DNA of 34,036 nt, from contig CADDZR010000015.1 of the NCBI GenBank assembly GCA_902812495.1, forward strand, positions 1 to 34,036. Direction: 5' to 3'. This document shows, piece by piece, positions 23,625 to 32,732 of this stretch. A model generated the notes under the pieces. The model did no database searches. It worked only from the letters and a program-made list of their open reading frames with translations, and was not told the DNA's origin. Source of the DNA: an archaeon. GTDB taxonomy: Archaea; Thermoproteota; Nitrososphaeria; Nitrososphaerales; Gagatemarchaeaceae. Position 1 is the stretch's first letter. Every line of letters starts with the position of its first letter. The position numbers and the translations under genes were made by a program.

Positions 23625-24534
23625 CCTTCTCTTCTTTTCCAGAAATTAATTCCAGATAGGCCTTCTCAAGAGCAAGGGAGGAGTCAGAGACTGTCCTTAC
23701 ACCAAGAGGTAAGAGCTTTTCAAGTATCTTGCTCCTTGTCTCGTTCTTTCCGTCAAATACAATTAGATATACTGTATCGCTTTCTTTCTCGTACCTATTT
23801 GCAATACCTTCCTCTGTAAGCTGTTTTATTGCCTTCTCTTCTACAGAAGAGTTAAACTCAACCCTTATGGCATTTGAGACAAACTTCTTGGAGAGGCTCT
23901 CTACATCGCTCTGGGCGACTATTCTCCCTTTGTTAATGAAGTAAACGTAATCGCAAACGTGGTTTACTTCATATAGCAAGTGCGAGGATAAAAATATCAT
24001 CCTCTCCTTTTTGAATTGAAGTATCAAGTTTCTGAATATGACTGACTCTGCAGGGTCGAGGCCAGCTGAAGGCTCATCAAGTATCATAATTTCAGGGTCT
24101 TGTGCTAGTATTGCAGCTAAGAAAACTCTCCTCTTCTGGCCTTTTGAGAGCTTTGAACACCTTCTTTTCAAATCTGGAAGGTCAAGCTTTTCCTTTAATG
24201 CTTGAATGTCAGGGGTTCCCTTCCCCCTTATCTTTGCAGCATAGTCAATAAACTCCTCGACGCTCATGAAGCTATATGGCTCTGGATCTTCAATTAATGC
24301 ACCAACATACTTCAAAGCTTCAACTGGGTTCCTGATAACATCTACGTCATTAACCAAAGCCTGACCAGATGTTGGCCTAAGAAGTGTTGTGAATATCTTC
24401 ATGGTAGTTGTCTTTCCAGCACCGTTAGGGCCGAGATAACCAAAGCAACCCTTTCCTTCCAGCTTGAAGTTAACGTTATCAAGGGCAGTGAAAGAATTAA
24501 ATCTCTTTGTGAGCTTTTCAGCGACAAGCTTCAA
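23614..24534 (-). CDS. ABC transporter ATPase, NosF-like
   Basis: 306 residues from TTG at 24534, preferred because a TATA-like box lies 26-32 nt before it (another TTG at 24549 is in frame). Walker A GPNGAGKTTT, Q-loop region, signature LSKGQKRRVFLA, Walker B IMILDEPSAGLD, and a switch His in FLSSHLL. The C-terminal about 80 residues form the accessory domain common in ABC-2 ATPases. Pairs with the overlapping permease gene. Divergent from the NosD-like gene. Confidence 0.92.
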   Translation of the reverse strand: MKLVAEKLTKRFNSFTALDNVNFKLEGKGCFGYLGPNGAGKTTTMKIFTTLLRPTSGQALVNDVDVIRNPVEALKYVGALIEDPEPYSFMSVEEFIDYAAKIRGKGTPDIQALKEKLDLPDLKRRCSKLSKGQKRRVFLAAILAQDPEIMILDEPSAGLDPAESVIFRNLILQFKKERMIFLSSHLLYEVNHVCDYVYFINKGRIVAQSDVESLSKKFVSNAIRVEFNSSVEEKAIKQLTEEGIANRYEKESDTVYLIVFDGKNETRSKILEKLLPLGVRTVSDSSLALEKAYLELISGKEEKGDA

Positions 24535-24559
24535 TTCATGACAGCCCAACTAAACAGGT

Positions 24560-24566
24560 CTTATAT
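24560..24566 (-). promoter_or_regulatory. TATA-like box of the NosF-like gene
   Basis: Minus strand ATATAAG, 26-32 nt before TTG at 24534. Confidence 0.4.
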
Positions 24567-24653
24567 TGATTTCTTGGTGTTCAGTTTTTGAACTGTTATC
24601 TAGCAAATTGATGACTAACGAATATGATCCTATGCTCGGAACCAAGAGAATAC

Positions 24654-24660
24654 TTATATG
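24654..24660 (+). promoter_or_regulatory. TATA box of the NosD-RDD gene
   Basis: TTATATG, 23-29 nt before the GTG at 24683; supports GTG as start and a leaderless mRNA. Confidence 0.5.
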
Positions 24661-24682
24661 TCTTGAGGACAAATAATAAAAT

Positions 24683-26314
24683 GTGAGGAAGGCTTACTCT
24701 GCAATAATATTTGTTTTGATTGTCTTTCCCCAAGTCTTCTACTGGTACAATGTCCTTTTGCTCCCACCATCAACTGAACAGTACCTCTCTTCTTACAGTG
24801 CTGAAAACTACGAGAAGCCTCCAGGAGGTAGGGTACTTCACGTTGAACATGGATCGGCTTTATCTTCAATTCAGCAAGCAGTAAACATGGCACAACCTGG
24901 GGACAAGATAATAATTGGTCCAGGGGTATACACTGAAAGTGTAACTATTGAATACAAGCCTTGGCTCAGCATTATGGGTACAAACAGGGAAAAAGTCATA
25001 CTCTCAGGAGAGAATAAGTTTGCCAATGGAATATACGTTCTTGCCTCGAATCATGTTGAGATATCAAACATAACAGTTAGGGATTATTTGGGAAATGGTA
25101 TAATGTTTGTCAAGTCTGACTATTTTTCCCTAAAGTATGTTGACTCAATTAATAACAGAATATATGGCCTTTATGCTCTTGGTAGCAGGAACGGCATCTT
25201 TAGCCATGTTTCTGCTTCTGGGAGTGGCGACTCTGGTCTTTACGTAGGTGAAGTTTCAGACTGCAATTGCACTATAGAATATTCTGAAGCATATGGGAAT
25301 GTGCTTGGATATAGTGGGACAAGGGCTACTGGTGTTACTATAAGGAACTCTTTTTTCCATAACAACTCAGTTGGTATTGGACCAAACACACTGATGCCAA
25401 ATATTGCAAGTTTAGTTAGCGGGAAATGGACACTTCCTATTTGGGCAGGCAAAAATGTAATAGTTAACAATCTTATAAAAGATAACAACAACAAAACAGT
25501 GAAGTCAGTTGGTTGGGCTGCTACTTACGGGGTTCCAATTGGTACAGGGATAGCACTTATAGGATCTCCTTTTAATCTTGTTGCGAACAACACAATATCA
25601 GGCAACATGAAATGGGGGATAGCAGAGTGGTACTTCCTTGTCCCACCCTTTGGAAACGTATTTCAGTTAAATACTTTTGAGAACAATGGGAAAGATTTTT
25701 GGAGAGATGGTACTGGTTTCTTTGGATGTGAAATAAACGAGGCACCTGGAGGGGACAGGCCCTACAGCTGCTCTTTGCCTTATTTCCTTAGGCTTTACTT
25801 TCCAAACCCGTTTAAAGAGGTAGAGCTTCTTGTAAACGTTGGAAGTCCAGGTAGGCTTATTGTTGTACCACTTCTCATCGCAGCAGTTGTAAGCGGGTCA
25901 GGTCAGATAAGAAACAGAAAAAAGAGGCTTGCATCAGGATTGATAGACATGCTTGTCGTTTCGGATATCTACCTCTTACTTGCCTTCCTTCTCGCCTTTA
26001 GCCTTTTTGGAGTCAAAAGCTTGCAGTCAGGTATTGACGCAACTCTGTCTTTGACGTTGCTTCTCTTTCCCTTATCCTACTTTATCTGGGCTACACTATG
26101 GGTTGTATATGGCTTAGTGACGGAGGCTTTGGGCAAGGCAACACTTGGAAAGAAAATGCTCGGACTCAGGCTTCAAGCTGACAGAGCTAGGATACTTCTT
26201 AGAAACATTCTAAGATACATTGACCTATCTTTCCTCAGCCTTCCTGCAATTATCTTAATAGCCTTAATAGGGAAGACACCAAGCCAAGCAATCTCTGAAG
26301 TGGAAATTGATTAA
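24683..26314 (+). CDS. NosD-like beta-helix protein fused to an RDD membrane domain
   Basis: 543 residues. An N-terminal signal/anchor (about 4-25) is followed by a right-handed beta-helix of the NosD/CASH type (about 50-350): SIQQAVNMAQPGDKIIIGPG, VYTESVTIEYKPWLSIMG, then repeated rungs such as VEISNITVRDYLGNGI and NLVANNTISGNMKWGIAEW. Two or more hydrophobic segments follow, then an RDD-type domain (about 410-530: RLASGLIDMLVVSDI, GKATLGKKMLGLRLQ, RNILRYIDL). NosD is the extracytoplasmic protein needed for copper-cluster assembly in N2O reductase. The NosD-RDD fusion is unusual to me. Next to NosFY-like genes and a blue-copper protein, a copper-delivery role is a good inference. Confidence 0.78.
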   Translation: MRKAYSAIIFVLIVFPQVFYWYNVLLLPPSTEQYLSSYSAENYEKPPGGRVLHVEHGSALSSIQQAVNMAQPGDKIIIGPGVYTESVTIEYKPWLSIMGTNREKVILSGENKFANGIYVLASNHVEISNITVRDYLGNGIMFVKSDYFSLKYVDSINNRIYGLYALGSRNGIFSHVSASGSGDSGLYVGEVSDCNCTIEYSEAYGNVLGYSGTRATGVTIRNSFFHNNSVGIGPNTLMPNIASLVSGKWTLPIWAGKNVIVNNLIKDNNNKTVKSVGWAATYGVPIGTGIALIGSPFNLVANNTISGNMKWGIAEWYFLVPPFGNVFQLNTFENNGKDFWRDGTGFFGCEINEAPGGDRPYSCSLPYFLRLYFPNPFKEVELLVNVGSPGRLIVVPLLIAAVVSGSGQIRNRKKRLASGLIDMLVVSDIYLLLAFLLAFSLFGVKSLQSGIDATLSLTLLLFPLSYFIWATLWVVYGLVTEALGKATLGKKMLGLRLQADRARILLRNILRYIDLSFLSLPAIILIALIGKTPSQAISEVEID

Positions 26315-26666
26315 GAAAATACTTTTCTTACTTTTCCTGCTCGGCTTTCTTGTTGTTTTAACTTTTACAATAACAAGGAGTAACAGTAGCCAAGTCCAGA
26401 TAATGATACCAAAGGGCGCTTCTTTAGGTGGTAATTTCACACCTGGAGTGGTTCAAGTTGTGATCGGCATTAACAATACAGTCATGTGGATAAACGAGGA
26501 TGAGAGTGCACATACTGTTACAAGCTTAAACGGAACTTTTGATTCGGGTCTAATTAACCAGTACAGTTCTTTTTCCTACACTTTTTCATCTCCAGGAATT
26601 TATTTTTATTATTGCAAGCCGCATCCCTGGATGAAAGGTGTCATCATAGTAAAAACAGCTGAGTAG
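26307..26666 (+). CDS. Blue-copper (type 1) cupredoxin, membrane-anchored
   Basis: 119 residues from TTG at 26307, overlapping the end of the NosD-RDD gene by 8 nt, so coupled. One N-terminal helix (4-22), then a compact plastocyanin/amicyanin-like domain with ligands His69 (ESAHTVTS), Cys103, His106 and Met109 (CKPHPWMKG). This is the mononuclear type 1 set, unlike the CuA sites further left. A periplasm-side electron carrier, or a client of the adjacent NosDFY-like system. Confidence 0.87.
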   Translation: MIKKILFLLFLLGFLVVLTFTITRSNSSQVQIMIPKGASLGGNFTPGVVQVVIGINNTVMWINEDESAHTVTSLNGTFDSGLINQYSSFSYTFSSPGIYFYYCKPHPWMKGVIIVKTAE

Positions 26667-26707
26667 ATTTCTTTAAATCCTGTAATTACCTTCACGAATG
26701 CTGGGGT

Positions 26708-27679
26708 ATGCATGACCTAGACTTTGATGTGATTGATGGAAGTATGGTTCATGAAGTTCTCCAATACAGGGAGTGTATCAACATTCTAAAAGATATGTTT
26801 ATGGAGGCAAGTAATGAAATAGACTCCCAACCCAGGAGAACAATAATCTCAGCAGGAAGTGAATCAGTAATTCTTGTAATGCCTTCATTCTCACAGAGGA
26901 TAAAGAAATTTGCTGTAAAGATAGTTACTGAGTTTAAGGAGAATCCTGAAAAGTTTGGTCTTCCAGCACAGGGGGGCAAGATTGTGCTCATGGATGGAGA
27001 TAATGGAAAAACACTTGCAATAATAGACTCATCCTCTGTGACAGAAATAAGAACAGCTTCCATGTGTGCACTTGCAACAGATATACTTGCAAGAAAAGAT
27101 TCCGAGCAAGTATGTATTATAGGCTCAGGAAGGGAGGCACGTGCAATACTCGAAGCAATACTTTGTGTAAGAGACATAAATAGGGTTAGAGTCAAAAGCA
27201 GAAACTACTCTAACGCAGTAAGGTATGCAGAAGAAATGGGCAGAAAACTTGGAATAGAATTAATACCATGCAAAGAAACTAGCGAAGCTAGTAGAGGAGC
27301 AGATATAATAGTTACAGCAACAAACTCCGAAGCGCCTGTTCTTTACCTTCAAGATGTGGAAAGAGGTGCACATATTGTTAGCATAGGTACGTTACCAACG
27401 AGAAGAGAGCTTGGAGATGATTTAATCTCTTCTTCTTCAGTATTCGTAGATACCAGGGCTGGGGTTTTAAATGAAGCTGGAGATATAATGCATGCAATAA
27501 GGGAGGGAATGTTTTCACCTGAAAGGATTAAAGCTGACCTCTCTGAACTTGTAACTGGAAAGCATAAAGGTAGAGAAAGCAAAGAAGAGATAACACTTTT
27601 CAAGTCTGTTGGATTTGCGCTACTTGATGTATTTGCTGCTAGCGTTATATTTGAAAAGGTTAAACAGTTAACCCGTTAA
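26708..27679 (+). CDS. Ornithine cyclodeaminase / mu-crystallin family NAD(P)-dependent enzyme
   Basis: 323 residues. Conserved pieces: FAVKIVTEF (substrate Lys), PAQGGKIVLMDGDNGKTLAIID and SSVTEIRTASMCALAT, the Rossmann motif VCIIGSGREARAILEA, then GADIIVTATNSEAPVL, and GAHIVSIGTLPTRRELGDDL. Members include ornithine cyclodeaminase, archaeal alanine dehydrogenase and imine reductases; the substrate cannot be fixed. Converges with the permease gene downstream with a 4-nt overlap of the 3' ends. Its link to the importer genes is only positional. Confidence 0.85.
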   Translation: MHDLDFDVIDGSMVHEVLQYRECINILKDMFMEASNEIDSQPRRTIISAGSESVILVMPSFSQRIKKFAVKIVTEFKENPEKFGLPAQGGKIVLMDGDNGKTLAIIDSSSVTEIRTASMCALATDILARKDSEQVCIIGSGREARAILEAILCVRDINRVRVKSRNYSNAVRYAEEMGRKLGIELIPCKETSEASRGADIIVTATNSEAPVLYLQDVERGAHIVSIGTLPTRRELGDDLISSSSVFVDTRAGVLNEAGDIMHAIREGMFSPERIKADLSELVTGKHKGRESKEEITLFKSVGFALLDVFAASVIFEKVKQLTR

Positions 27680-28446
27680 TAAGAAAACTTCCTTTCTATG
27701 AGGGAGAGTATCGCATTCCCAACAAGAGCTATCAGCACAGTAAGTATGATAAGAGCGTAAAGCTGTGGTGTAAAAAAGAATCCGACTGAAGTTGTAAGGA
27801 GAAAACCTATACCTGAAACAGGAGCGAGTATCTCTCCTCCAACTACACCAATTGTGCAAAGACTAAACCCTTGCTTAAGGCCAGAAACTATTGGGCCTAC
27901 GGACGAAGGTAATATAACCTTTGTAAATATGGAAAATCTTGAGGCGCCCACGGACTTTGCAAAGGTTACTAGCTGGGTATCTGCCTGCCTGTATCCTGCA
28001 ATTGTATTTGCAACTATAGGAAAGAAGCCCAGATATGCACCAAATGCAATATCTGACCTTGGACCTATGGAAAAAATTAGAAACATTATTGGAAATAAAA
28101 CAAAATTAGGAACAGCTAATAATGCAACAACAAGTGGTTCGAAGGATTCTTCAATTATCTTAAACTGACCAATCAGAGTTCCGATTAAGAGACCAAAACT
28201 TGCAGCTATACCAAAAGCAAAAATTAATTCGTATATTGTGAGTAGTACATTAGTTTGGACGTCAGGCAAACCTGAAGAGCCTTGCAAGAAACTAATAAAT
28301 GCAAGAAAAACTTCGTAGGGTGTAGCTATTAGTATATTGCTTACACCTAAGCTAAGAAGCATATCTCCAATTAGCTGCCAAGCAAGAATCCATATCAGTA
28401 TAACAACAATTCTCATCCAGCCAGAAGACCTAAAATTAAAAACCAT
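27676..28446 (-). CDS. SsuC/NitT-type ABC permease (permease 1)
   Basis: 256 residues from ATG at 28446 (ATG at 28461 adds five). Six or so helices with the family EAA loop QLVTFAKSVGASRFSIFTKV, then ILPSSVGPIVSGLKQG, and ALLAVPNFVLFPIMFLIFSIG and VVGGEILAPVSGIGF, all typical of nitrate/sulfonate/taurine-type importers. It is divergent from the ATPase gene, 68 nt between starts, and differs from the second permease at 30863. Confidence 0.88.
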   Translation of the reverse strand: MVFNFRSSGWMRIVVILIWILAWQLIGDMLLSLGVSNILIATPYEVFLAFISFLQGSSGLPDVQTNVLLTIYELIFAFGIAASFGLLIGTLIGQFKIIEESFEPLVVALLAVPNFVLFPIMFLIFSIGPRSDIAFGAYLGFFPIVANTIAGYRQADTQLVTFAKSVGASRFSIFTKVILPSSVGPIVSGLKQGFSLCTIGVVGGEILAPVSGIGFLLTTSVGFFFTPQLYALIILTVLIALVGNAILSLIERKFSY

Positions 28447-28514
28447 ATATTGGCACCTCAAAAAATAGTTCGAAAGCTTGATAAACCAAAGCGGTAGTCC
28501 ATTGAAAACTATTA

Positions 28515-29285
28515 ATGGATAATTCTGGTTCAGTAATTATCCTAGAAGATGTTTCGAAGAAATTCAAGACGAAGTCTGGAGAAGACATACTTGCTCTCGA
28601 CTCCGTATCCTTCAAAGTTAAACATGGGGAATTTGTATCGATAATAGGGCCGTCTGGATGTGGAAAGTCGACATTACTCTCCTTGATAGCCGGACTGGAA
28701 ATGCCCTCAAAAGGTAACGTGTATGTTGATGGCGAAAAAGTTACCGGTCCTAACCCTTCAAAGATATCCTTGATGTTCCAAGAACACACTTTGCTTCCCT
28801 GGAGGACTTTGCTAAGCAACGTCGAGTTTGGGCTCGAGATCAGAGGAATACCAAAGGAAGAGAGAAAGGAAAAAGCAATGAAGTTTCTTGAGCTCGTTGG
28901 GCTAAAAGGTTTTGAGAACAAGTATCCACGTGAGGTCTCTGGAGGGATGAAGCAAAGGGCCTCCCTGGCAAGGTCGCTTGTACTTGACCCAGAGATAATA
29001 CTGATGGACGAGCCTTTTGGTGCACTTGACGAACAGAATAGAATAATACTTGGAAGAGAACTTACAAATATATGGCTAAAGATAAGAAACACAGTAGTAT
29101 TTGTAACACATAGCATAAGAGAAGCAGCGTACCTTTCAGATAGGGTGATAATATTTACAAAAAGACCCGGGAGAGTTGCAAAGGAGATAGTTATTGATGT
29201 TCCAAGACCACGTGACTTTGGCGATGATAAGCTGGCCCGTGTTGAAAAAGAAATTTTCGAGCAAATCTTTGATTCCAAACAATAA
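28515..29285 (+). CDS. SsuB/TauB-type ABC importer ATPase
   Basis: 256 residues. Walker A GPSGCGKSTLLSL, Q-loop MFQEHTLLPWRT, signature VSGGMKQRASLARS, Walker B IILMDEPFGALDE, switch His in VFVTHSIREAAYLSDR. The LLPWRT and SIREA segments are characteristic of the nitrate/sulfonate/taurine subfamily. It is the only importer ATPase here, so it probably energises one or both neighbouring permeases. Confidence 0.93.
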   Translation: MDNSGSVIILEDVSKKFKTKSGEDILALDSVSFKVKHGEFVSIIGPSGCGKSTLLSLIAGLEMPSKGNVYVDGEKVTGPNPSKISLMFQEHTLLPWRTLLSNVEFGLEIRGIPKEERKEKAMKFLELVGLKGFENKYPREVSGGMKQRASLARSLVLDPEIILMDEPFGALDEQNRIILGRELTNIWLKIRNTVVFVTHSIREAAYLSDRVIIFTKRPGRVAKEIVIDVPRPRDFGDDKLARVEKEIFEQIFDSKQ

Positions 29286-29295
29286 GAACCGAAAA

Positions 29296-30858
29296 TCATT
29301 TGAGCCTGCTCACTTCCCTGACGTCAAACGCCTTGCTTTTATCTAATTTCTTCAGTTCAGACCTCTTTACTTTCTGGTTTGCCGTCTTTGGAAGGGTTTC
29401 GACTTGGATAATGAACCTAGGGATCATGTAAAATGGAAGCTCTTGCCTGAGAAAATCAACAAAAGAGCCATAGTCTATTTTGCCCGATGTCCTGATAGCA
29501 AGGAGTATCTCCTCATCGCCTGTATCTTCACTGTATACCCCTGTCGCTGCTGCTTCGACTACTCCTGGGAAAAGCTCTGCAACAGACTCGATTTGGGAAG
29601 GTATTATATTCTCTCCTCTTGATCTTATAATGTCCTTCTTTCTTTCAACATAGTAATAATATCCTTCCTTGTCTCTCTTAGCAAGATCACCAGTCAAAAA
29701 CCATCCAAGCTTATTAAAGGGGCTTGGACTGTTCAGATAAGAGAGAAAAATTGTGTTCTTCATCCTTTCTTTTATTGCGATCTCTCCAACCCTCCCTATT
29801 CCCACATCTTTTCCTTTTTCGTCGACTAGTTTTACCAAGACGCTCCTAAGTGGTTTACCGATGCTTCCCACTTTGTTATCATACACTGTATTGAATATAG
29901 CGATGCCACACGTTTCTGTCATTCCGTATCCCTCTACTAGTTGGACCCCGAACCTTTTCATGAATCTCCTCTGTATTGGAGCACTTACTCCCCCGCACAT
30001 TATTACCCTGAGCATGTTTGGAGCATAGTTATTCTTAGGCGCGTTTAAGAGCAAATTGACCATTCTCATAAGGAGAAAAGATACTGTTGAACATGTTTTA
30101 GACGCAAAATTCCAGAACCTTGAAACGTGAAACCAGTCCATTTGAGCCGTTGTCAAGCCTGAAAGAAGTGCGGGCAACGTTGTCATTACTTGCCCACTAG
30201 TATGGAAGAAAGGAAGACAGTTGAAAAGTACATCATCTTCCCTCATCAAAATGATGGAAGAAACTTCTCTTGCTCTATTAACAAAGCTGTAGTGTGGAAG
30301 AACTACACCTTTTGGCTTGTCTGTAGTGCCTGATGTGTAGAGTATTTGGGCTGGGTCAGAAGGCGATACCTGTTCCGGAACAAACGACTCTTCCCCTTCG
30401 AGTATAAATTTTTCAAATTTTTCATGATTTCCTGCCTCCTGTCCACCCCGGACCACCAGCCTTGTTTCAGGGATAACATTTTCAGGTATATTTTGAACTA
30501 GCTCTCCATCTACAAAAATTACAGACGGTCTTGAATCTTTTATTTGATAGGCTAGGAAATCACCCTTTAAGCCGGTATTGAAAGGAACGAAGACACATCC
30601 AGCCATTAATGAACCCAGCCATACGTAAACCATTTCAGTGCTGTTTTTCATCATCGTACCCACTCTGTCACCTTTCTTCAGACCAATTCTCCTTAGTGAA
30701 GAGGCCGTACGTGAAACTCCATTCAAGAGTTCGCCATAGGTTATTCTTTCGTTCTCCCAGATAATCGCAACTTTCTCGGGATTCTTTGATGCAACCTCGG
30801 GTAAAAAAGAAGACAGATTCCTGAATCTGGGGAGAGAGATAGGTTCTTGAAGGACCAT
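29296..30858 (-). CDS. AMP-forming acyl-CoA ligase (1)
   Basis: 520 residues of the ANL adenylating family. P-loop YTSGTTDKPKGV, gate region LPFFHTSGQV, adenine motif VEGYGMTETCG, ATP-binding Asp in LTGDLAKRD, hinge YVERKKDIIRSRGENI, and the C-terminal catalytic Lys in TANQKVKRSEL. It activates a carboxylic acid as acyl-AMP and then acyl-CoA; the chain type is not deducible. It is 4 nt behind permease 2 on the same strand, so transport and activation are probably co-expressed. Confidence 0.92.
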   Translation of the reverse strand: MVLQEPISLPRFRNLSSFLPEVASKNPEKVAIIWENERITYGELLNGVSRTASSLRRIGLKKGDRVGTMMKNSTEMVYVWLGSLMAGCVFVPFNTGLKGDFLAYQIKDSRPSVIFVDGELVQNIPENVIPETRLVVRGGQEAGNHEKFEKFILEGEESFVPEQVSPSDPAQILYTSGTTDKPKGVVLPHYSFVNRAREVSSIILMREDDVLFNCLPFFHTSGQVMTTLPALLSGLTTAQMDWFHVSRFWNFASKTCSTVSFLLMRMVNLLLNAPKNNYAPNMLRVIMCGGVSAPIQRRFMKRFGVQLVEGYGMTETCGIAIFNTVYDNKVGSIGKPLRSVLVKLVDEKGKDVGIGRVGEIAIKERMKNTIFLSYLNSPSPFNKLGWFLTGDLAKRDKEGYYYYVERKKDIIRSRGENIIPSQIESVAELFPGVVEAAATGVYSEDTGDEEILLAIRTSGKIDYGSFVDFLRQELPFYMIPRFIIQVETLPKTANQKVKRSELKKLDKSKAFDVREVSRLK

Positions 30859-30862
30859 TAGC

Positions 30863-31624
30863 TCACCTCAACATGTTAATTTTTTTCTCGAAGTAAAGCA
30901 GAAATTGATTAATAGCTATTAGCACTGCAGAGAAAACAAGTATCAAACCGTAGAGCGGTCCAGTGAGAAATATAGTGGACCAGTAAAATATTAATGAACC
31001 GAGGCCAACAACCGTACCCTGATACATCTCCGCGAGTGTTACAGTAACTGCAACAAGGATCAAAGAGAGCCTCATGCCCGCAAAGGCCGTTGGTATTATT
31101 GATGGTAAAACAATTTTCCTGTAAATCTGAATGTTATTTGCTCCCATCGACTTTGCCAAAAGAATATTCGATAGATTTATTGATTTTGAGCCTGCAATTG
31201 TATTAACTGCAACGGGAAAGATGCCTGCAAATATTCCAAAAGCAACCTTTGACGAAATGCCTATTCCAAACCAGAGTATAAAGAGGGGTAAAAGTGATAT
31301 CTTTGGAACAGCAAAAAGCAAGAGAATAAATGGCTCGAAGACAGAAGTGAGATACCTATTAACGCCTATCGCAAGACCGATCCCGAGCCCGAGAGAAACA
31401 GCAATAATATAGGCTATGGCAATCTCATAAAGAGTCACCTTCGCATTGAAGAATATTGATAAAAGCACTTCTCTCTGAAAGAGTGAAAGAACAGCGCTTG
31501 AAGGGCTTGCTAGAAACTCCGGAGAAATTATCTTAAAATCAGCAATTGCTTCCCATGCAAAAAAGAAAGAGAGGATTGCTAGGATCCTTATTAGGTAGAC
31601 CTTGAGCTTGAACCTAGCAATCAT
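30863..31624 (-). CDS. SsuC/NitT-type ABC permease (permease 2)
   Basis: 253 residues, the same family as permease 1 but distinct in sequence: LLLFAVPKISLLPLFILWFGIGI, EAA loop NILLAKSMGANNIQIYRKIV followed by LPSIIPTAFAGMRLSL, and VTLAEMYQGTVVGLG. The start overlaps the binding-protein stop (ATGA). Possibly forms a heterodimer with permease 1 around one ATPase pair, or the two serve different substrates. Confidence 0.88.
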   Translation of the reverse strand: MIARFKLKVYLIRILAILSFFFAWEAIADFKIISPEFLASPSSAVLSLFQREVLLSIFFNAKVTLYEIAIAYIIAVSLGLGIGLAIGVNRYLTSVFEPFILLLFAVPKISLLPLFILWFGIGISSKVAFGIFAGIFPVAVNTIAGSKSINLSNILLAKSMGANNIQIYRKIVLPSIIPTAFAGMRLSLILVAVTVTLAEMYQGTVVGLGSLIFYWSTIFLTGPLYGLILVFSAVLIAINQFLLYFEKKINMLR

Positions 31625-32625
31625 GTCTGAACAGGCACAAATTGTGTTGTATAGGTATCCTTTGGATTTGGAGCTGTTCCAGTTATCAATCCACCTGTGA
31701 GGTCAAAACTTATCGCGTACTGTATTCCTGTTTCATCTATTGTCCCATCATAGCTGAATATCTGAACAGCCCGTGCTATTGTCTTTGAGGCTGCTGCTTG
31801 GTTCATGTTCAGAAACTTTGCTAGGTATGTTGCTGCATCAGACTGGTTTGATTTTATTCCGTTCAGAGCCTGAAATATTGATTTGAGCACAGCCTTTACA
31901 ATGTCAGGGCTGTTTTGTATCATGTTATTTGAAGCAAAAATGACCATCTCCGTCTTCCAAGCCGGGTAGTAGGATGAGAGATTTGCGATTATCCTTCCAA
32001 TCCCCTTTGCCTGAAGGTCGTATCCCTGGTCGAATGTCCATATAAAGGCCTGCGTTTTCCCCTGCTGGAGCGCAGCAAGCTGTGTTGTTATTCCACCAAG
32101 AGCAACAGGAGTTACAGAGATGCTGTTATTCTGGCCGAAGTTCTTCGCAAGCTGGTAGGTTAGACCTGGTATCGTTGTCACACCAATGTTCTTTCCGTTT
32201 AGGTCTGAAGGCTTTGTTATGGAAGAATTTGCCAGACCTATTACAACGAAATCGTTTACAGATGTTACTTGCGCTATAACCTTAATTGGAAGTCCAGCAG
32301 ATATGAAGTGTTCCACAGAGAATATATTATCCATGCCTATCTGTATGCTTCCGGCTGCAATTGCACTTGACAGGGCAGCATCCCCTGTAAAGGCAGAAAT
32401 TGAGACATTTACTCCGTTTCTTGAGAAGTAACCTTTGTCAGCTGCGTAGTAAATTGGCATAAATTGGTATGACCCTTTAACTGGGATACCAAATGTCACG
32501 TTCACTGTTTTCTGTTGTGTTTGTATCGAGAAGTAATAGTAGAAAACGGCAGCTATTATGATTATGACGACAACAATCGAAACAACAAGCATTGTAGAGA
32601 TACCTGCTTTCCTAGAAATTTTCAT
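31621..32625 (-). CDS. NMT1/SsuA-type substrate-binding protein, membrane-anchored
   Basis: 334 residues from ATG at 32625 (ATG at 32655 gives 344; a TATA-like TTAAATA near 32655-32661 fits the shorter form). An N-terminal hydrophobic anchor (TMLVVSIVVVIIIIAAVFYY) without a lipobox is followed by the two-lobed binding domain: VTFGIPVKGSYQFMPIYYAA and DKGYFSRNGVNVSI, ALSSAIAAGSIQIGMDN, KPSDLNGKNIGVTTIPG and LAALQQGKTQAFIWT. The family binds sulfonates, nitrate, pyrimidine precursors or aromatic and other carboxylates. Linked acyl-CoA ligases favour a carboxylate, by inference. Confidence 0.9.
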   Translation of the reverse strand: MKISRKAGISTMLVVSIVVVIIIIAAVFYYYFSIQTQQKTVNVTFGIPVKGSYQFMPIYYAADKGYFSRNGVNVSISAFTGDAALSSAIAAGSIQIGMDNIFSVEHFISAGLPIKVIAQVTSVNDFVVIGLANSSITKPSDLNGKNIGVTTIPGLTYQLAKNFGQNNSISVTPVALGGITTQLAALQQGKTQAFIWTFDQGYDLQAKGIGRIIANLSSYYPAWKTEMVIFASNNMIQNSPDIVKAVLKSIFQALNGIKSNQSDAATYLAKFLNMNQAAASKTIARAVQIFSYDGTIDETGIQYAISFDLTGGLITGTAPNPKDTYTTQFVPVQT

Positions 32626-32732
32626 GGCACGCCTTTTATACTTCTGTGTAGTCATATTTAATGATTTAGCCTTAGCTTTGAACGGATGGCATGTTATCTA
32701 TTTATTGTTGATTACTTTTGATGTAATGAATT

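Noticed and set aside
28436-29299. 287-codon open frame antisense to the SsuB-type ATPase gene
   Set aside because: It is the complement of a highly conserved ATPase; its translation is Ser/Phe-rich with no family pattern.
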